Assembly (NCBI RefSeq): GCF_022602565.1
Contig: NZ_JALBCV010000010.1
Span: 1-64,000 of the forward strand
Origin: Rosenbergiella metrosideri
GTDB taxonomy: Bacteria; Pseudomonadota; Gammaproteobacteria; Enterobacterales; Enterobacteriaceae
Reading direction: 5' to 3'
Length of the DNA: 64,000 bases
Every line of letters begins with the position of its first letter. Position 1 is the stretch's first letter. Positions 10,752-23,205 of this stretch are shown piece after piece. The translations under genes and the position numbers were made by a program. Below the pieces are notes generated by a model. It did no database searches. It saw only the letters and a list, made by a program, of their open reading frames with translations, and was not told where the DNA came from.

Positions 10752-10847
10752 GAGTAAAGACCTTTCTGAGCTCTCATAAACAGGTGCGGGTTAAGTGTCT
10801 ACTTTCCCTTGAATCGTGAATAAATCGTTGTCATCTCGACAGTTAAT

Positions 10848-10886
10848 AATGTATTTTTATTCACATAATTTGCATGATTATTTGTA
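10848..10886. promoter_or_regulatory. tandem ARG boxes (ArgR operator) between argC and argE
   Basis: Two 18-bp ARG boxes are separated by 3 bp, the standard spacing for an ArgR hexamer. Box 1 (10848-10865, AATGTATTTTTATTCACA) differs from the consensus WNTGAATWWWWATTCANW at one defined position. Box 2 (10869-10886, TTTGCATGATTATTTGTA) is weaker, with about four mismatches. A partial half-site, TCGTGAAT, lies upstream near 10814. They sit between divergent argC and argE, so arginine-dependent repression of both transcripts is expected. Confidence 0.85.
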
Positions 10887-10911
10887 CATCCTAATCAAAG
10901 GAGCGTCAACA

Positions 10912-12057
10912 GTGAATAACAAATTACCGCCATTTATTGAACTTTATCGTCAATTAATTGGTACGCCTTCCATCAGCGGTACAGAATCTGTACTGGATCA
11001 GAGTAACGAGCCACTTATTACTTTACTCGCGGGTTGGTTCGAAAATTTAGGCTTTCAGGTGGAACTTCAGCCGGTACCGAATACGCGTAATAAATTCAAT
11101 TTATTGGCGAAGTATGGTCAAGGCTCTGGTGGTCTGCTCTTGGCTGGGCATACTGATACGGTGCCCTACGATGAAGGACGGTGGACACAAGATCCTTTTA
11201 CCCTAACGGAGCGCGATAACCGTTTATATGGGTTAGGAACCGCAGATATGAAAGGTTTTTTTGCTTTTATTCTCGCGGCATTGACTGAAATAGACTTGAG
11301 TAAACTTACTAAACCACTCTACATCCTGGCCACAGCAGATGAAGAGACGACGATGGCCGGAGCGAGTTACTTTGCGCAATCAACCTCTATCCGTCCAGAT
11401 TGTGCCATTATCGGGGAGCCCACCTCACTGCAACCCGTCCGAGCGCATAAAGGACACCTTTCGAAAGCAATTCGTATTGAGGGTCACTCCGGCCACTCCA
11501 GTGATCCAGAAAACGGGATCAACGCGATCGAGCTCATGCATGATTCGATTACGGAATTACAAGGGTTACGCCGCCAGCTTAAAGAGCGCTTCAACCACGA
11601 TGGATTTGTTATCCCTTATCCAACGATGAACTTCGGAAAAATCTCCGGTGGTGATGCACCGAATAGAATTTGTGCCTGTTGTGAGTTACATATGGATATA
11701 CGGCCGCTACCAGGGCTCTCTCTTCCCGACCTTCACGACTTACTCGCACAAGCACTGGCACCGATCAGCGAGCAGTGGCCGGGACGTTTAACCATCACTG
11801 ACTTACACCCTCCTATTCCTGGTTATGAATGCCCAGTTCATCATCCAATGGTGGCATTAATCGAAAAAGTGTTGGGTACTGAAACTGAAATTGTGAATTA
11901 CTGTACCGAAGCACCTTTTATTCAACAGCTTTGCCCAACCTTAGTACTGGGGCCTGGTTCGATTGAGCAGGCACATCAACCTGATGAGTACCTTGACACA
12001 AAATTTATCGAGCCGACCGATCAGCTGCTGAAAAAATTAATTCATCATTTTTGCTAA
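10912..12057 (+). CDS. argE: acetylornithine deacetylase ArgE
   Basis: ArgE removes the acetyl group from N-acetylornithine. It is an M20-family zinc enzyme with metal and catalytic residues visible in [16 protein letters not shown] and ADEETTMAG. The start is a GTG at 10912 (product [12 protein letters not shown]) behind an AAAGGAGC ribosome site, which gives 381 residues versus 383 in E. coli. Longer in-frame readings would run through the ARG boxes and are rejected. It is divergent from argCBGH and transcribed toward ppc, with no sharp terminator between. Confidence 0.95.
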   Translation: MNNKLPPFIELYRQLIGTPSISGTESVLDQSNEPLITLLAGWFENLGFQVELQPVPNTRNKFNLLAKYGQGSGGLLLAGHTDTVPYDEGRWTQDPFTLTERDNRLYGLGTADMKGFFAFILAALTEIDLSKLTKPLYILATADEETTMAGASYFAQSTSIRPDCAIIGEPTSLQPVRAHKGHLSKAIRIEGHSGHSSDPENGINAIELMHDSITELQGLRRQLKERFNHDGFVIPYPTMNFGKISGGDAPNRICACCELHMDIRPLPGLSLPDLHDLLAQALAPISEQWPGRLTITDLHPPIPGYECPVHHPMVALIEKVLGTETEIVNYCTEAPFIQQLCPTLVLGPGSIEQAHQPDEYLDTKFIEPTDQLLKKLIHHFC

Positions 12058-12195
12058 GCGAGAGATCGGGGCACCTCTTCAAGAGAGAGATTAAAAATCT
12101 TTATGGAGATAGCAAACTCAACACAATTCGCTTTTAAAGCGCTTATTGGGCATCAATACGATATGTTTTGAAGTCACCGCACACTTTTCTGACAT

Positions 12196-12225
12196 TTGAC
12201 GTTCATTCCGTTACATGGCTAGATA
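12196..12225 (+). promoter_or_regulatory. candidate ppc promoter
   Basis: A TTGACG -35 box (12196-12201) lies 18 bp before TAGATA (12220-12225), about 65 bp ahead of the ppc start codon. This is a good sigma-70 match in an otherwise featureless 232-bp gap after argE. No operator was recognised. Confidence 0.5.
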
Positions 12226-12289
12226 GGTATACAGAAAACCAATAACAATAATTGATGGGCAGACAACAGCTAAGGGGTTAACGCGTCAC

Positions 12290-14941
12290 ATGAACGAACA
12301 ATATTCAGCTATGCGTAGTAACGTGAGTATGCTTGGAAAACTTCTTGGCGATACGATTAAAAACGCCCTAGGCGATGAAATCTTAGAGCGTGTTGAATCA
12401 ATTAGAAAATTATCGAAAGGTTCACGTTCTGGCAGCGAGGAAGATCGTGAAGCCTTGCTTACCACTTTACAGAATTTGTCAAACGATGAGCTGCTCCCTG
12501 TTGCCCGAGCTTTCAGCCAGTTTCTCAACTTAACCAACGTTGCAGAGCAGTATCAAACGGTTTCACACCAATCTCCAGGTGAAAGTCCGCCGGAAGTGCT
12601 ACAAGCCACCTTCCAGCGCTTGAAAAAAATCGAAAATATTTCTGAAAAAGATATTTGTCAGGCTATTGAAGAACTTTCTATTGAGCTGGTACTCACGGCA
12701 CACCCGACCGAAATTACCCGCCGGACACTGATTCATAAACTAGTCGAAGTGAATAACTGTCTTGAACGTCTCGATCATAATGACTTAACAGAGTACGAAA
12801 CGTCGAAAATTATGCGTCGTCTCCGCCAGCTCGTGGAGCAAGCGTGGTACACCGATGAAATACGTAAACAACGGCCAACCCCTATCGATGAAGCAAAATG
12901 GGGATTTGCGGTCGTTGAAAATAGTTTATGGGAAGGTGTTCCTGCTTTTTTACGTGAACTCAATGAACAGGTTCATGCCACCTTTGGTATCACACTGCCA
13001 GTGGATTTCGTACCGGTAAAATTTACCTCTTGGATGGGGGGAGATCGTGATGGTAACCCTAACGTCACCGCGACAGTCACCCGCCAGGCAATCCGTCTGA
13101 GCCGTTGGAAAGCCGCGGATCTCTTCATAAAAGATATGACGGTGCTCATTTCTGAGCTATCAATGTCGAACTGCGACGACGTCGTTAAGGCGATGTGTCA
13201 GGATCCAGACATTCAAGAACCTTACCGCTTTGTCCTGAAGCAGTTAAGAACACGACTCATTTCTACTCAAAACTATCTAGAATTACGCTTAAAAGGTGAA
13301 GAGACCACCCCGCCTAAAGACATTATCGTCAGTAACGAACAACTTTGGACCCCTCTGTATGCACTCTACGAGTCGCTACAAAAAAGTGGGATGGGGATTA
13401 TTGCCAATGGCCATCTTCTCGATACCTTACGCCGTGTTAAGTGTTTTGGTGTACCACTGGTGCGTATTGATTTACGCCAAGAGAGCACTCGCCATACCGA
13501 GGCCATCTCTGAAATTACCGGCTACTTAGGGCTGGGAGATTATGAAAGTTGGTCAGAAGCTGATAAACAAGCCTTCTTAATTCGTGAGCTCTCTTCTCCT
13601 CGTCCGCTGCTACCTCGTCATTGGCAACCGAGTGAAGCAACACAAGAAGTACTGGATACCTGCCAAGTCGCGGCTGAAGTTCCACAAGGCTCGATTGCGG
13701 CCTACGTCATCTCTATGGCGAGAACGCCTTCCGATGTATTAGCCGTACATCTTCTTCTTAAAGAAGCGGGCATCCACTATGCGCTTCCTGTTGCGCCGTT
13801 GTTTGAAACCCTGGATGACTTGAATAACGCTGATAGCGTTATGACGCAATTACTCAGTATTGATTGGTATCGTGGCTTTATTCAAGGCAAACAGATGGTC
13901 ATGATCGGCTATTCTGATTCCGCTAAAGATGCCGGTGTAATGGCTGCCTCTTGGGCACAGTACCAAGCCCAAGACGCACTGATTAAGACTTGTAACAAAG
14001 CGGGAATCGCTTTAACTTTGTTTCACGGCCGCGGTGGTTCAATTGGACGTGGTGGCGCGCCCGCCCATGCTGCCTTATTGTCACAACCACCTGGTAGCTT
14101 GAAAGGTGGGCTTCGTGTCACCGAACAAGGCGAGATGATTCGCTTCAAATATGGTTTACCAGAAATCACGATTGCAAGTTTAACTCTCTATACCAGTGCA
14201 ATTTTGGAAGCGAACCTGCTTCCACCGCCAGAGCCTAAAGCCGAATGGCGTGAGGTGATGAAGCAACTCTCGGCAGACTCCTGTGATATGTATCGCGGAT
14301 ATATCCGTGAAAATAAGGATTTTGTGCCTTATTTCCGCTCCGCTACGCCAGAGCAAGAACTGGGTAAATTACCTTTAGGATCTCGCCCAGCGAAACGCCG
14401 TCCAACCGGTGGCGTTGAGTCATTACGCGCCATTCCTTGGATTTTTGCCTGGACGCAGAATCGCTTAATGCTTCCTGCATGGTTAGGAGCTGGTGCAGCA
14501 TTAAATAATGCGATTGATCAGGGCCAACAGAAGAGTTTAGAAGAGATGTGTCGTGATTGGCCTTTCTTCTCAACACGTATCGGTATGTTAGAAATGGTAT
14601 TTGCCAAAGCCGATCTTTGGCTGGCTGAATATTACGACCAACGCTTAGTGGACCCAACCCTTTGGTCATTAGGAAAGCAGCTTCGCGAACAACTCGCAGA
14701 AGATATTAAAACTGTGTTAACCATCGCTAATGATGCACACCTAATGGCTGATCATCCATGGATTGCTGAATCCATTGCGTTACGTAATGTCTATACCGAT
14801 CCGCTTAACGTACTACAGGCCGAGTTGTTGCATCGCGCTCGTCAAGCTGAAGCAAACAACCTACCGACAGACCCTAATGTTGAGCAAGCATTAATGGTCA
14901 CTATAGCTGGCGTTGCGGCAGGGATGCGTAACACAGGCTAA
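12290..14941 (+). CDS. ppc: phosphoenolpyruvate carboxylase Ppc
   Basis: Ppc carboxylates phosphoenolpyruvate to oxaloacetate, the main anaplerotic entry to the TCA cycle. At 883 residues it is identical in length to the E. coli enzyme. The catalytic histidine motif is [11 protein letters not shown] (near residue 138). The glycine-rich loop [12 protein letters not shown] and the C-terminal MRNTG end are intact. Oxaloacetate feeds aspartate, which is used by ArgG next door and by MetL on the other side, although the genes are not cotranscribed. The gene converges on metL across a strong bidirectional terminator. Confidence 0.97.
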   Translation: MNEQYSAMRSNVSMLGKLLGDTIKNALGDEILERVESIRKLSKGSRSGSEEDREALLTTLQNLSNDELLPVARAFSQFLNLTNVAEQYQTVSHQSPGESPPEVLQATFQRLKKIENISEKDICQAIEELSIELVLTAHPTEITRRTLIHKLVEVNNCLERLDHNDLTEYETSKIMRRLRQLVEQAWYTDEIRKQRPTPIDEAKWGFAVVENSLWEGVPAFLRELNEQVHATFGITLPVDFVPVKFTSWMGGDRDGNPNVTATVTRQAIRLSRWKAADLFIKDMTVLISELSMSNCDDVVKAMCQDPDIQEPYRFVLKQLRTRLISTQNYLELRLKGEETTPPKDIIVSNEQLWTPLYALYESLQKSGMGIIANGHLLDTLRRVKCFGVPLVRIDLRQESTRHTEAISEITGYLGLGDYESWSEADKQAFLIRELSSPRPLLPRHWQPSEATQEVLDTCQVAAEVPQGSIAAYVISMARTPSDVLAVHLLLKEAGIHYALPVAPLFETLDDLNNADSVMTQLLSIDWYRGFIQGKQMVMIGYSDSAKDAGVMAASWAQYQAQDALIKTCNKAGIALTLFHGRGGSIGRGGAPAHAALLSQPPGSLKGGLRVTEQGEMIRFKYGLPEITIASLTLYTSAILEANLLPPPEPKAEWREVMKQLSADSCDMYRGYIRENKDFVPYFRSATPEQELGKLPLGSRPAKRRPTGGVESLRAIPWIFAWTQNRLMLPAWLGAGAALNNAIDQGQQKSLEEMCRDWPFFSTRIGMLEMVFAKADLWLAEYYDQRLVDPTLWSLGKQLREQLAEDIKTVLTIANDAHLMADHPWIAESIALRNVYTDPLNVLQAELLHRARQAEANNLPTDPNVEQALMVTIAGVAAGMRNTG

Positions 14942-14952
14942 ATCGCCAAGGC

Positions 14953-14988
14953 CCAAAAAAAAGCACCTCATCAGGTGCTTTTTTTTTG
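14953..14988. terminator. bidirectional intrinsic terminator, ppc/metL
   Basis: The stem AAGCACCT / AGGTGCTT has a four-base loop and is flanked by a run of A residues on the left and a run of T residues on the right. It therefore works as an intrinsic terminator for ppc on the plus strand and for metL on the minus strand. It ends two bases from the metL stop codon. Confidence 0.92.
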
Positions 14989-14990
14989 AC

Positions 14991-17426
14991 TTAAATTAGC
15001 TTGGCTAATCGATTAAGATCCGAGAGTAGCGCCCCGGCGGTCACATCTCGTCCTGCACCCGGTCCACGTATCACTAAAGGATTATCCCGGTACCACCGAC
15101 TCTCGATCGCAAAAACATTATCACCCGGCAAAAGTGCGGCAAGAGGGTGATCTGGACGTAGTGCTTCTAAACCGACTTTGGCTTTACCCCGCGTATCAAA
15201 GCGAGCGACATAACGTAGTACTAAACCTAGCTCTTGAGCGGTGTCGAAACGCTGCTGGATCTGCTCATCCAAGGCTTCGCTATTTTCGAAGAAATAATCC
15301 ATCGTATTTTCACGACAAGCCTCCGGTACTAAGGACTCAACCTTCACTTGGTGAGGCTCAATATCCGATCCCGCTTCTCGCGCAAGGATCACCAATTTAC
15401 GCATAACATCGATTCCGGAGAGATCAACACGAGGATCAGGTTCAGTGAGTCCCTGCTGCCACGCTTGATCAACTAACTCACTAAAAGGAATCGACCCATC
15501 GTACTGTAAAAATAGCCAAGAGAGAGTGCCGGAAAAAATACCGCTAATCGACAGAATCTTATCTCCTGAATTATGTAAATCCCTTACCGTATAATTAATA
15601 GGTAAGCCTGCACCGACTGTCGCGTTCGTTAACCAATAACGCCTAGTCTTATCGAACGCATCACGCAATTGTCGCCAACGCTGGTTGGAGGATGCCCCGG
15701 CCACTTTATTAGCGCTGATCACGTGAAAACCGTAACTCGCGAAATCTAGATATTGCTCGGCCAGCACTTCACTGGCGGTAACATCGAGCACAACCAAGTC
15801 ATCGAAGGGGTGATCACGCATCCAGAGAAAGAGCGATTCTTCATCTAAAGCTGTCGCATCTCGTTCGAAATTCGCCAAACTCTCCGCAGCATTCAGCCCT
15901 TCATAGCTGAGTAGACTTCGTCGACTGTTTGCAATACCGGCTAATACAAAATCTATTGCAGTACGGTCAGAAAGGTTCTCTTGTTCGCGGGAAAAGAGTT
16001 CTAACCAGCGAGAACCAATATTCCCTTTGCCAAACAGTACGATACCCACGCGCTTTTCAGCTCTAAATAAGGATTGGTGCAAACTCTGAACTATCGGGGG
16101 AAGCGCCGTTTTACGTAGCACGGCAACTAAACTCAGCTTTTCATCAGACTGCCAAACAAACTCCACGGGTAGGTCTTTAATCTGTTGCCAAAAACGGTGA
16201 CAGTGAAGTGGGTTTTGGTTCACCCCTGCACCCACCATTGCTACCAGCACCCGTCCTTCGCGTAAGCGTAAGCTTATAGGTAAGCCCGATGCTTGAAGTT
16301 GAGAAAATGCGCTTTCAACTAGTTCAGAGGTATAGCAAAGCTGCAATAATTGACGGTCACTGTGGACACCACGCGCTAAAGGTCGAAGCTGTGTACGGAT
16401 TAAGAATTGGTCGACCTCTTTCGATAATTGAGTGAAATCGTGGCGTGGCCCAATCTGTATTTCGATCAAGCAGACATCTTCATGACTAGTGACAATCCTT
16501 GCACCTGTTCCCGATGCTAAGACTCGTTCAATACGGGTTGAACCCACCTCAGGTTGATAACTGCACCGTAATTGCAGATCAATATGACTCGTCGCCACAG
16601 GCTGTAACGTACGCGTATGCAGTACCGGTGCTGCGAGGCGTGCGAGTTCAGCAGCTTCATCAAGACGTAATAAGGGCAGCAAGCAAGCATCCGAGACAAT
16701 CCTTGGGTCGGCACTATAGACTCCGGCAACATCGCTCCAAATGGTGACTCGGCTAACACCAGCCAAAGCGCCTATTTGAGTCGCGGAGTAGTCTGATCCA
16801 TTGCGTCCGAGTAAAACGGTTTCACCTGCGCGGTTCGCAGAGATAAAACCTGTAATAACCAGTCGCTTATGCGGATACTGTGCCAAGATGGTTTGTAATA
16901 GTGGATAGGATTCGCCTTCATCCACTTGCGGCTGTCCGGAACGTTCTGCTCGTAAGAATGTGCGCGCATCAATCCACTGGGCATCGATTCCGCAATCATT
17001 GAGCACGGCACTCATCAACCGAGCTGACCAAATCTCTCCATGCCCGACCACTTTAGCATATAGCGCATCGCTGCCTTCGCCGTCTAAAAGGATAGATAAG
17101 TGATCGACATCTGCGATAAATTGCTGAGCAATCGGCTCAGCTAATACCTCAGGCAGTAAACTTTCCATCAGCTCTAATTGATAGCGTCGTAAATGTTGTT
17201 GGACTTGGAAGGCGGATAGCCGATCAGTTTGACTCAGGCGATACCAATTAATCAGCTGATTCGTTGTGCTTCCCGCGGCAGAAACCACCATAATGTCACC
17301 CACGTGACTGTATTCGGCCATGATTTCTGCAACGCGTAAGTAACACCGTCGATCAGCAAGGCTGCTACCCCCAAACTTATGCAGCTGTCGTATCACTTCA
17401 CTTTTCAGATCTATACCGCCGACCAT
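14991..17426 (-). CDS. metL: bifunctional aspartokinase II / homoserine dehydrogenase II MetL
   Basis: MetL carries out the first and third steps of the aspartate pathway toward methionine and threonine. The aspartokinase half (about 1-450) has KFGGSSLAD, the VVSAAG segment and LLGRNGSDYSA. The homoserine dehydrogenase half (about 460-811) begins with the NAD(P)-binding motif GKGNIGSRW and contains NATVGAGLPI and EPDPRVDLSG. Its 811 residues compare with 810 in E. coli. The ATG has an AGGAG site overlapping the end of metB, two bases away, so metB and metL are one transcript. metF, which follows metL in E. coli, is not here. Confidence 0.96.
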   Translation of the reverse strand: MVGGIDLKSEVIRQLHKFGGSSLADRRCYLRVAEIMAEYSHVGDIMVVSAAGSTTNQLINWYRLSQTDRLSAFQVQQHLRRYQLELMESLLPEVLAEPIAQQFIADVDHLSILLDGEGSDALYAKVVGHGEIWSARLMSAVLNDCGIDAQWIDARTFLRAERSGQPQVDEGESYPLLQTILAQYPHKRLVITGFISANRAGETVLLGRNGSDYSATQIGALAGVSRVTIWSDVAGVYSADPRIVSDACLLPLLRLDEAAELARLAAPVLHTRTLQPVATSHIDLQLRCSYQPEVGSTRIERVLASGTGARIVTSHEDVCLIEIQIGPRHDFTQLSKEVDQFLIRTQLRPLARGVHSDRQLLQLCYTSELVESAFSQLQASGLPISLRLREGRVLVAMVGAGVNQNPLHCHRFWQQIKDLPVEFVWQSDEKLSLVAVLRKTALPPIVQSLHQSLFRAEKRVGIVLFGKGNIGSRWLELFSREQENLSDRTAIDFVLAGIANSRRSLLSYEGLNAAESLANFERDATALDEESLFLWMRDHPFDDLVVLDVTASEVLAEQYLDFASYGFHVISANKVAGASSNQRWRQLRDAFDKTRRYWLTNATVGAGLPINYTVRDLHNSGDKILSISGIFSGTLSWLFLQYDGSIPFSELVDQAWQQGLTEPDPRVDLSGIDVMRKLVILAREAGSDIEPHQVKVESLVPEACRENTMDYFFENSEALDEQIQQRFDTAQELGLVLRYVARFDTRGKAKVGLEALRPDHPLAALLPGDNVFAIESRWYRDNPLVIRGPGAGRDVTAGALLSDLNRLAKLI

Positions 17427-17428
17427 AA

Positions 17429-18613
17429 TTACTCCTGAGTAAGACGTTGGAAAGCTTGGTCAAGATCAGCGATCAGATCGTTATGATCTTCAATTCCTAC
17501 CGAAACACGCAGCAAGGTATCAGAAATCCCTGCAGCGGCTCGGGCTTCTGCCGACATTCCAGCATGTGTCATCGTTGCAGTATGTGAAATTAAGCTCTCG
17601 ACACCGCCTAACGACTCCGCAAGGGTAAAGAGTTTTAGCGATTTAAAGAATTGGCGCACCGTCTGTTCATCCCCAGCCAACTCGAAACTCAGCATCGCAC
17701 CGAAACCACGTTGCTGACGGCAAGCAAACTCGTGACCTTGATTCTCTGGAAGTGAGGGATGGTAGAGCTTACTCACCAAAGGCTGATTTTTCAGATACTC
17801 AACAATTGCCAGCGCATTTTCTTGCGCAGCTTTAGTCCGCAGAGAAAGCGTCCGTATACCTCTTAATAATAGATAACTATCAAAAGCTGAACCGGTTACA
17901 CCAATATTATTCGCCCACCACGCCAGTTCAGTCGCCACTTGAGGGTCTTTAGCAATAACGGTACCGGCCACAATATCCGAGTGCCCATTGAGGTATTTCG
18001 TACAAGAATGCACAACCAAATCAGCACCGAGTTGAAGAGGGTTTTGCAGTGCCGGGCTGAGAAACGTATTGTCGACAACGGTCACTGCGCCAACTGCACG
18101 GGCTGCTCGACATAGCGCTTCAATATCTACTACCCTTAATAGCGGATTACTCGGGCTTTCGATTAAGAAAAGCTTAGGATTTAGCGTTAAGGCCTCTGCA
18201 ACGGCTTGCGGATCACCTTGATCAATAAACTTCACATTAAACGCGCCGCGTTTTTGTAAACTATCAAACAGTCGATAACTTCCCCCATAACAGTCATGCG
18301 GAGCAATCAGCCAGTCACCCGGTTTTAAAAACACGGTAATCACAAGCATAATAGCTGACATGCCGGTATTCGTCATCACCGCACCAGCCCCCCCCTCTAA
18401 TTCCGCTAAGGCTTGTTGGACAACATCCCGTGAAGGGTTACCACGGCGAGAATAATCGTGTGCCCGAGGTTGGTTGTAATCCGTAAAGTTATAGGTGGTC
18501 GAAAGATGGATGGGAGGAACGACACAGCCATATTGGTGATCTTCATTTAATCCACTGCGTACCGCAATTGTCGCCTGCTTGAATTGTGTCATAGGGAAGT
18601 AACCAAGAGTCAT
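17429..18613 (-). CDS. metB: cystathionine gamma-synthase MetB
   Basis: MetB condenses O-succinylhomoserine with cysteine to give cystathionine. It is a PLP enzyme whose Schiff-base lysine lies in SCTKYLNGHSD. The ATG at 18613 (product MTLGYFPMTQFKQ) is chosen because an AAGGA ribosome site lies seven bases upstream; this gives 394 residues. A shorter start at MTQFKQ, nearer the E. coli 386, has no visible site. A longer reading would begin inside the MetJ operator and is rejected. It is the first gene of metBL and is divergent from metJ. Confidence 0.93.
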   Translation of the reverse strand: MTLGYFPMTQFKQATIAVRSGLNEDHQYGCVVPPIHLSTTYNFTDYNQPRAHDYSRRGNPSRDVVQQALAELEGGAGAVMTNTGMSAIMLVITVFLKPGDWLIAPHDCYGGSYRLFDSLQKRGAFNVKFIDQGDPQAVAEALTLNPKLFLIESPSNPLLRVVDIEALCRAARAVGAVTVVDNTFLSPALQNPLQLGADLVVHSCTKYLNGHSDIVAGTVIAKDPQVATELAWWANNIGVTGSAFDSYLLLRGIRTLSLRTKAAQENALAIVEYLKNQPLVSKLYHPSLPENQGHEFACRQQRGFGAMLSFELAGDEQTVRQFFKSLKLFTLAESLGGVESLISHTATMTHAGMSAEARAAAGISDTLLRVSVGIEDHNDLIADLDQAFQRLTQE

Positions 18614-18645
18614 AAAGTGATCCTTAGCATATCCTTGCAGAAAAT

Positions 18646-18693
18646 AGACGTCAACACATCTAGACATCCAAATAGATTTGCGTGTAGATTGAG
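18646..18693. promoter_or_regulatory. MetJ operator: tandem met boxes
   Basis: Consecutive 8-bp units follow one another without gaps: AGACGTCA, ACACATCT, AGACATCC, AAATAGAT, TTGCGTGT and AGATTGAG. The first three are close to the met-box consensus AGACGTCT, and the later ones are degenerate. This matches the multi-box MetJ operator between metB and metJ in E. coli. It lies upstream of metB and at a distance from metJ, so SAM-MetJ repression of metBL, and probably metJ itself, is expected. Confidence 0.88.
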
Positions 18694-18851
18694 CAATAGG
18701 TTGATAAGAGGTAAAATCAGACCATAATGTCCGGTCTTAGAAGAGAATAATTGCTTTTGACGACCTTTGGACCAATAAATCCAGTTTTATCTGCGATATC
18801 TGGCATAATAAGCTGAATTCAAGTAATTAACATTTATTAATAAGGTACCCC

Positions 18852-19169
18852 ATGGCTGAGTGGAATGCCGAATATATCAGCCCTTATGCTGAACATGGCA
18901 AAAAAAGTGAGCAAGTAAAGAAAATCACTGTTTCTATCCCGCTAAAAGTATTGAAGATCTTAACGGATGAAAGAACGCGTCGGCAGGTCAATAATTTACG
19001 TCACGCGACCAACAGCGAGCTATTGTGCGAAGCTTTTCTACATGCCTTTACTGGCCAGCCCTTGCCAGATGACAACGATTTGCGAAAAGAAAGAAGTGAT
19101 GAGATCCCTGAAACGGCTAAATTAATTATGCGTGAAATGGGCATTGATCCCGATACTTGGGACTACTAG
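18852..19169 (+). CDS. metJ: methionine regulon repressor MetJ
   Basis: MetJ is a ribbon-helix-helix repressor that binds met boxes as tandem dimers with S-adenosylmethionine as corepressor. The 105-residue product is nearly identical to E. coli MetJ. The DNA-contacting beta strand KKITVSIP is at about 22-29, and the helix [16 protein letters not shown] follows. It is divergent from metBL across the operator described above and ends at a strong terminator. A GGTAC string precedes the ATG, but no strong ribosome site is visible. Confidence 0.97.
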   Translation: MAEWNAEYISPYAEHGKKSEQVKKITVSIPLKVLKILTDERTRRQVNNLRHATNSELLCEAFLHAFTGQPLPDDNDLRKERSDEIPETAKLIMREMGIDPDTWDY

Positions 19170-19190
19170 CATAACCCTTTTACCCCCCAT

Positions 19191-19219
19191 AAAAAAACCC
19201 GGCATTTGCCGGGTTTTTT
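19191..19219 (+). terminator. intrinsic terminator after metJ
   Basis: The stem CCCGGCA / TGCCGGG with a two-base loop is flanked by seven A residues and six T residues. It can terminate metJ and, in the opposite direction, transcripts leaving rpmE. Confidence 0.92.
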
Positions 19220-19253
19220 ATACAGCGGGGGAAGCCCCCACTGATCAAGAAAC

Positions 19254-19466
19254 TTATTTAGAGCTTGGGATGCTGAAACGCTTGTTGAAGCGATCAACAC
19301 GACCACCAGTGTCTACAACACGTTGCTTACCGGTGTAGAATGGGTGGCAGTTACCGCATACGTCTAAGTTTAAAGGCTGACGCAGGGTTGAACGCGTTTC
19401 GATTACGTTACCGCAAGAACAAGAAATGGTAACGTTGTTATATTCTGGATGAATACCTTTTTTCAT
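19254..19466 (-). CDS. rpmE: 50S ribosomal protein bL31
   Basis: bL31 bridges the large and small ribosomal subunits. The 70-residue product equals E. coli L31 in length. It keeps the zinc-binding form: the cysteine pair CSC near residues 16-18 and CGNC near 37-40. A form lacking these cysteines is the zinc-independent paralog, so this is the zinc-dependent copy. The C-terminal [11 protein letters not shown] is typical. It is divergent from priA and has an unusually long, structured 5' leader. Confidence 0.96.
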   Translation of the reverse strand: MKKGIHPEYNNVTISCSCGNVIETRSTLRQPLNLDVCGNCHPFYTGKQRVVDTGGRVDRFNKRFSIPSSK

Positions 19467-19630
19467 GGGATAACCTCAGTAGAAGGCCGTGTCGCTCTCC
19501 GTGCCAAGCTTAGCTTGCACAGCACCACACGCGATTGAATAATAAATATAAGTGTATGCCTTCGTCGCGTAATAAGACCGCTGTCTAACGAAGGCCGGAT
19601 ATTATACAGAAAATAGACAACAACATGCAA
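19467..19630 (-). promoter_or_regulatory. rpmE promoter and structured leader
   Basis: On the minus strand, TTGCAT (19625-19630) and TATAAT (19601-19606) with an 18-bp spacer predict a start near 19594, giving a leader of roughly 130 nt. That leader can form one hairpin from GCCTTCGT / ACGAAGGC (19558-19565 with 19588-19595). A second lies near the gene, where GTGC-AAGC pairs with GCTT-GCAC around 19501-19520. E. coli rpmE is known to be autoregulated by L31 through its leader, so the structures probably have that role. The match of structure to function is inference. Confidence 0.55.
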
Positions 19631-19696
19631 ATGACGATTTCAAACACTTCACGATCAGCGGTACACTTGCCGTTTCGGTTCACTGAGTATGAGTAA

Positions 19697-21895
<2,199 letters not shown>

Positions 21896-22044
21896 GCAGT
21901 AAAGGTTGTGAAGCAACTCTTAAAATTAATCGATGAATAACAATTAGTTAATCGGTTTTGTTACGCTCTCTTTTATTCAAGGGCTGAAGTAACACGACTC
22001 AGCAACTGATTGACATGAAATCTTATTCATTGAGGAGTTACCCA

Positions 22045-23049
22045 TTGAAAACCACTCCAAATCCCTCCTCAGCAACCATGAAAGCGGTAGCCTTAGCAGC
22101 GGGCGTCTCGACCGCAACGGTATCGCGTGTGTTTACTGCCCCGGAAAAAGTCTCACCGGCTACTCGGCAACGCGTCGAATCCGCTGCGATAACCTTAGGT
22201 TACTCAACGTTCCCCCTTTTTCCGCGTGGGGTAACCCCTCGTTGGCGTAAGGTTCTAGTGATTATTGCCGATGTCACCGACAGTTTTTACAGTGAGATCA
22301 TCCGTGGTATCGAGATGCAAGCAAGTCAACAACACTGCTTAATTACTCTGTTCGACTGCGCCCATCAAACGTTTAATCGTTATCTACCCGAAACGAGGGG
22401 CTTACCCGATGACTACGATGGTCTAATCTATGTGGGGCTTTCCCCCTCATCTCTTGACCGTCCCCCATCACTGCCTAGTGTGGTGATTAATGAATACTCT
22501 TCCGATCATGGTGCTCCCACTTTGCACATTGATCATTTAAGCGCCGCTTTCAATGCTGTTAATTATCTTATTCAACGCGGTCACCATCGTATTGCCTGTG
22601 TCACCGGACCTGAAGACTTAGCTATTTGCCAATACCGACGACAAGGCTATTTACAAGCATTACAACGGCATAACCTTACCTTGAATCCCTACTTTATCAC
22701 TCGGGGTGATTTCACGTTCAAATCAGGGATAGCCGCTGCCAAACACCTTTTGACTCTGACTCCACCGCCCGATGCCATTTTTTGCCACAACGATAGGATG
22801 GCGCTCGGAGTGATGTATCGCGCTAAACAACTCGGTATTGTGATACCAAGGCAGCTCTCTGTCATTGGGTTTGATGATATTGAAGAGAGTCAATATGCCG
22901 ACCCACCGCTTACGACCGTTGCACAACCCAGAGTCGCTCAAAGTGAAGCCGCAGTTTCTTTATTAATGACGCTTATGGAAGGAAAGCCACTTATCAATCG
23001 GTCCTATCTGTTGGAAACTGAACTTATTTTACGGCAGTCTACGCGCTAG
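22045..23049 (+). CDS. cytR: LacI-family regulator CytR
   Basis: CytR represses nucleoside uptake and catabolism genes together with CRP, and cytidine relieves repression. The N-terminal helix-turn-helix MKAVALAAGVSTATVSR is followed by a periplasmic-binding-like effector domain. A TTG at 22045 is chosen as start. It has AGGAG eight bases upstream, and it places exactly the same number of residues before the conserved MK(A/D)VAL as in E. coli CytR. An ATG ten codons upstream has no ribosome site. This gives 334 residues (E. coli 341). The effector domain is clearly diverged, so specificity could differ. It lies between priA and ftsN as in E. coli. Confidence 0.88.
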   Translation: MKTTPNPSSATMKAVALAAGVSTATVSRVFTAPEKVSPATRQRVESAAITLGYSTFPLFPRGVTPRWRKVLVIIADVTDSFYSEIIRGIEMQASQQHCLITLFDCAHQTFNRYLPETRGLPDDYDGLIYVGLSPSSLDRPPSLPSVVINEYSSDHGAPTLHIDHLSAAFNAVNYLIQRGHHRIACVTGPEDLAICQYRRQGYLQALQRHNLTLNPYFITRGDFTFKSGIAAAKHLLTLTPPPDAIFCHNDRMALGVMYRAKQLGIVIPRQLSVIGFDDIEESQYADPPLTTVAQPRVAQSEAAVSLLMTLMEGKPLINRSYLLETELILRQSTR

Positions 23050-23205
23050 GTTTCATTACTGAAAATTTCACTCCAAATAATAAAAATCTCAACTAGAGTT
23101 TACTGGTCAAACTTCATTCGGTTAAGTAACATAGTAGTAATTGTTATTAATCAATTCTTCAGGCAATCTCGCCTTTCAGCTGGCTTAAATAATATCGGTA
23201 CCGGT

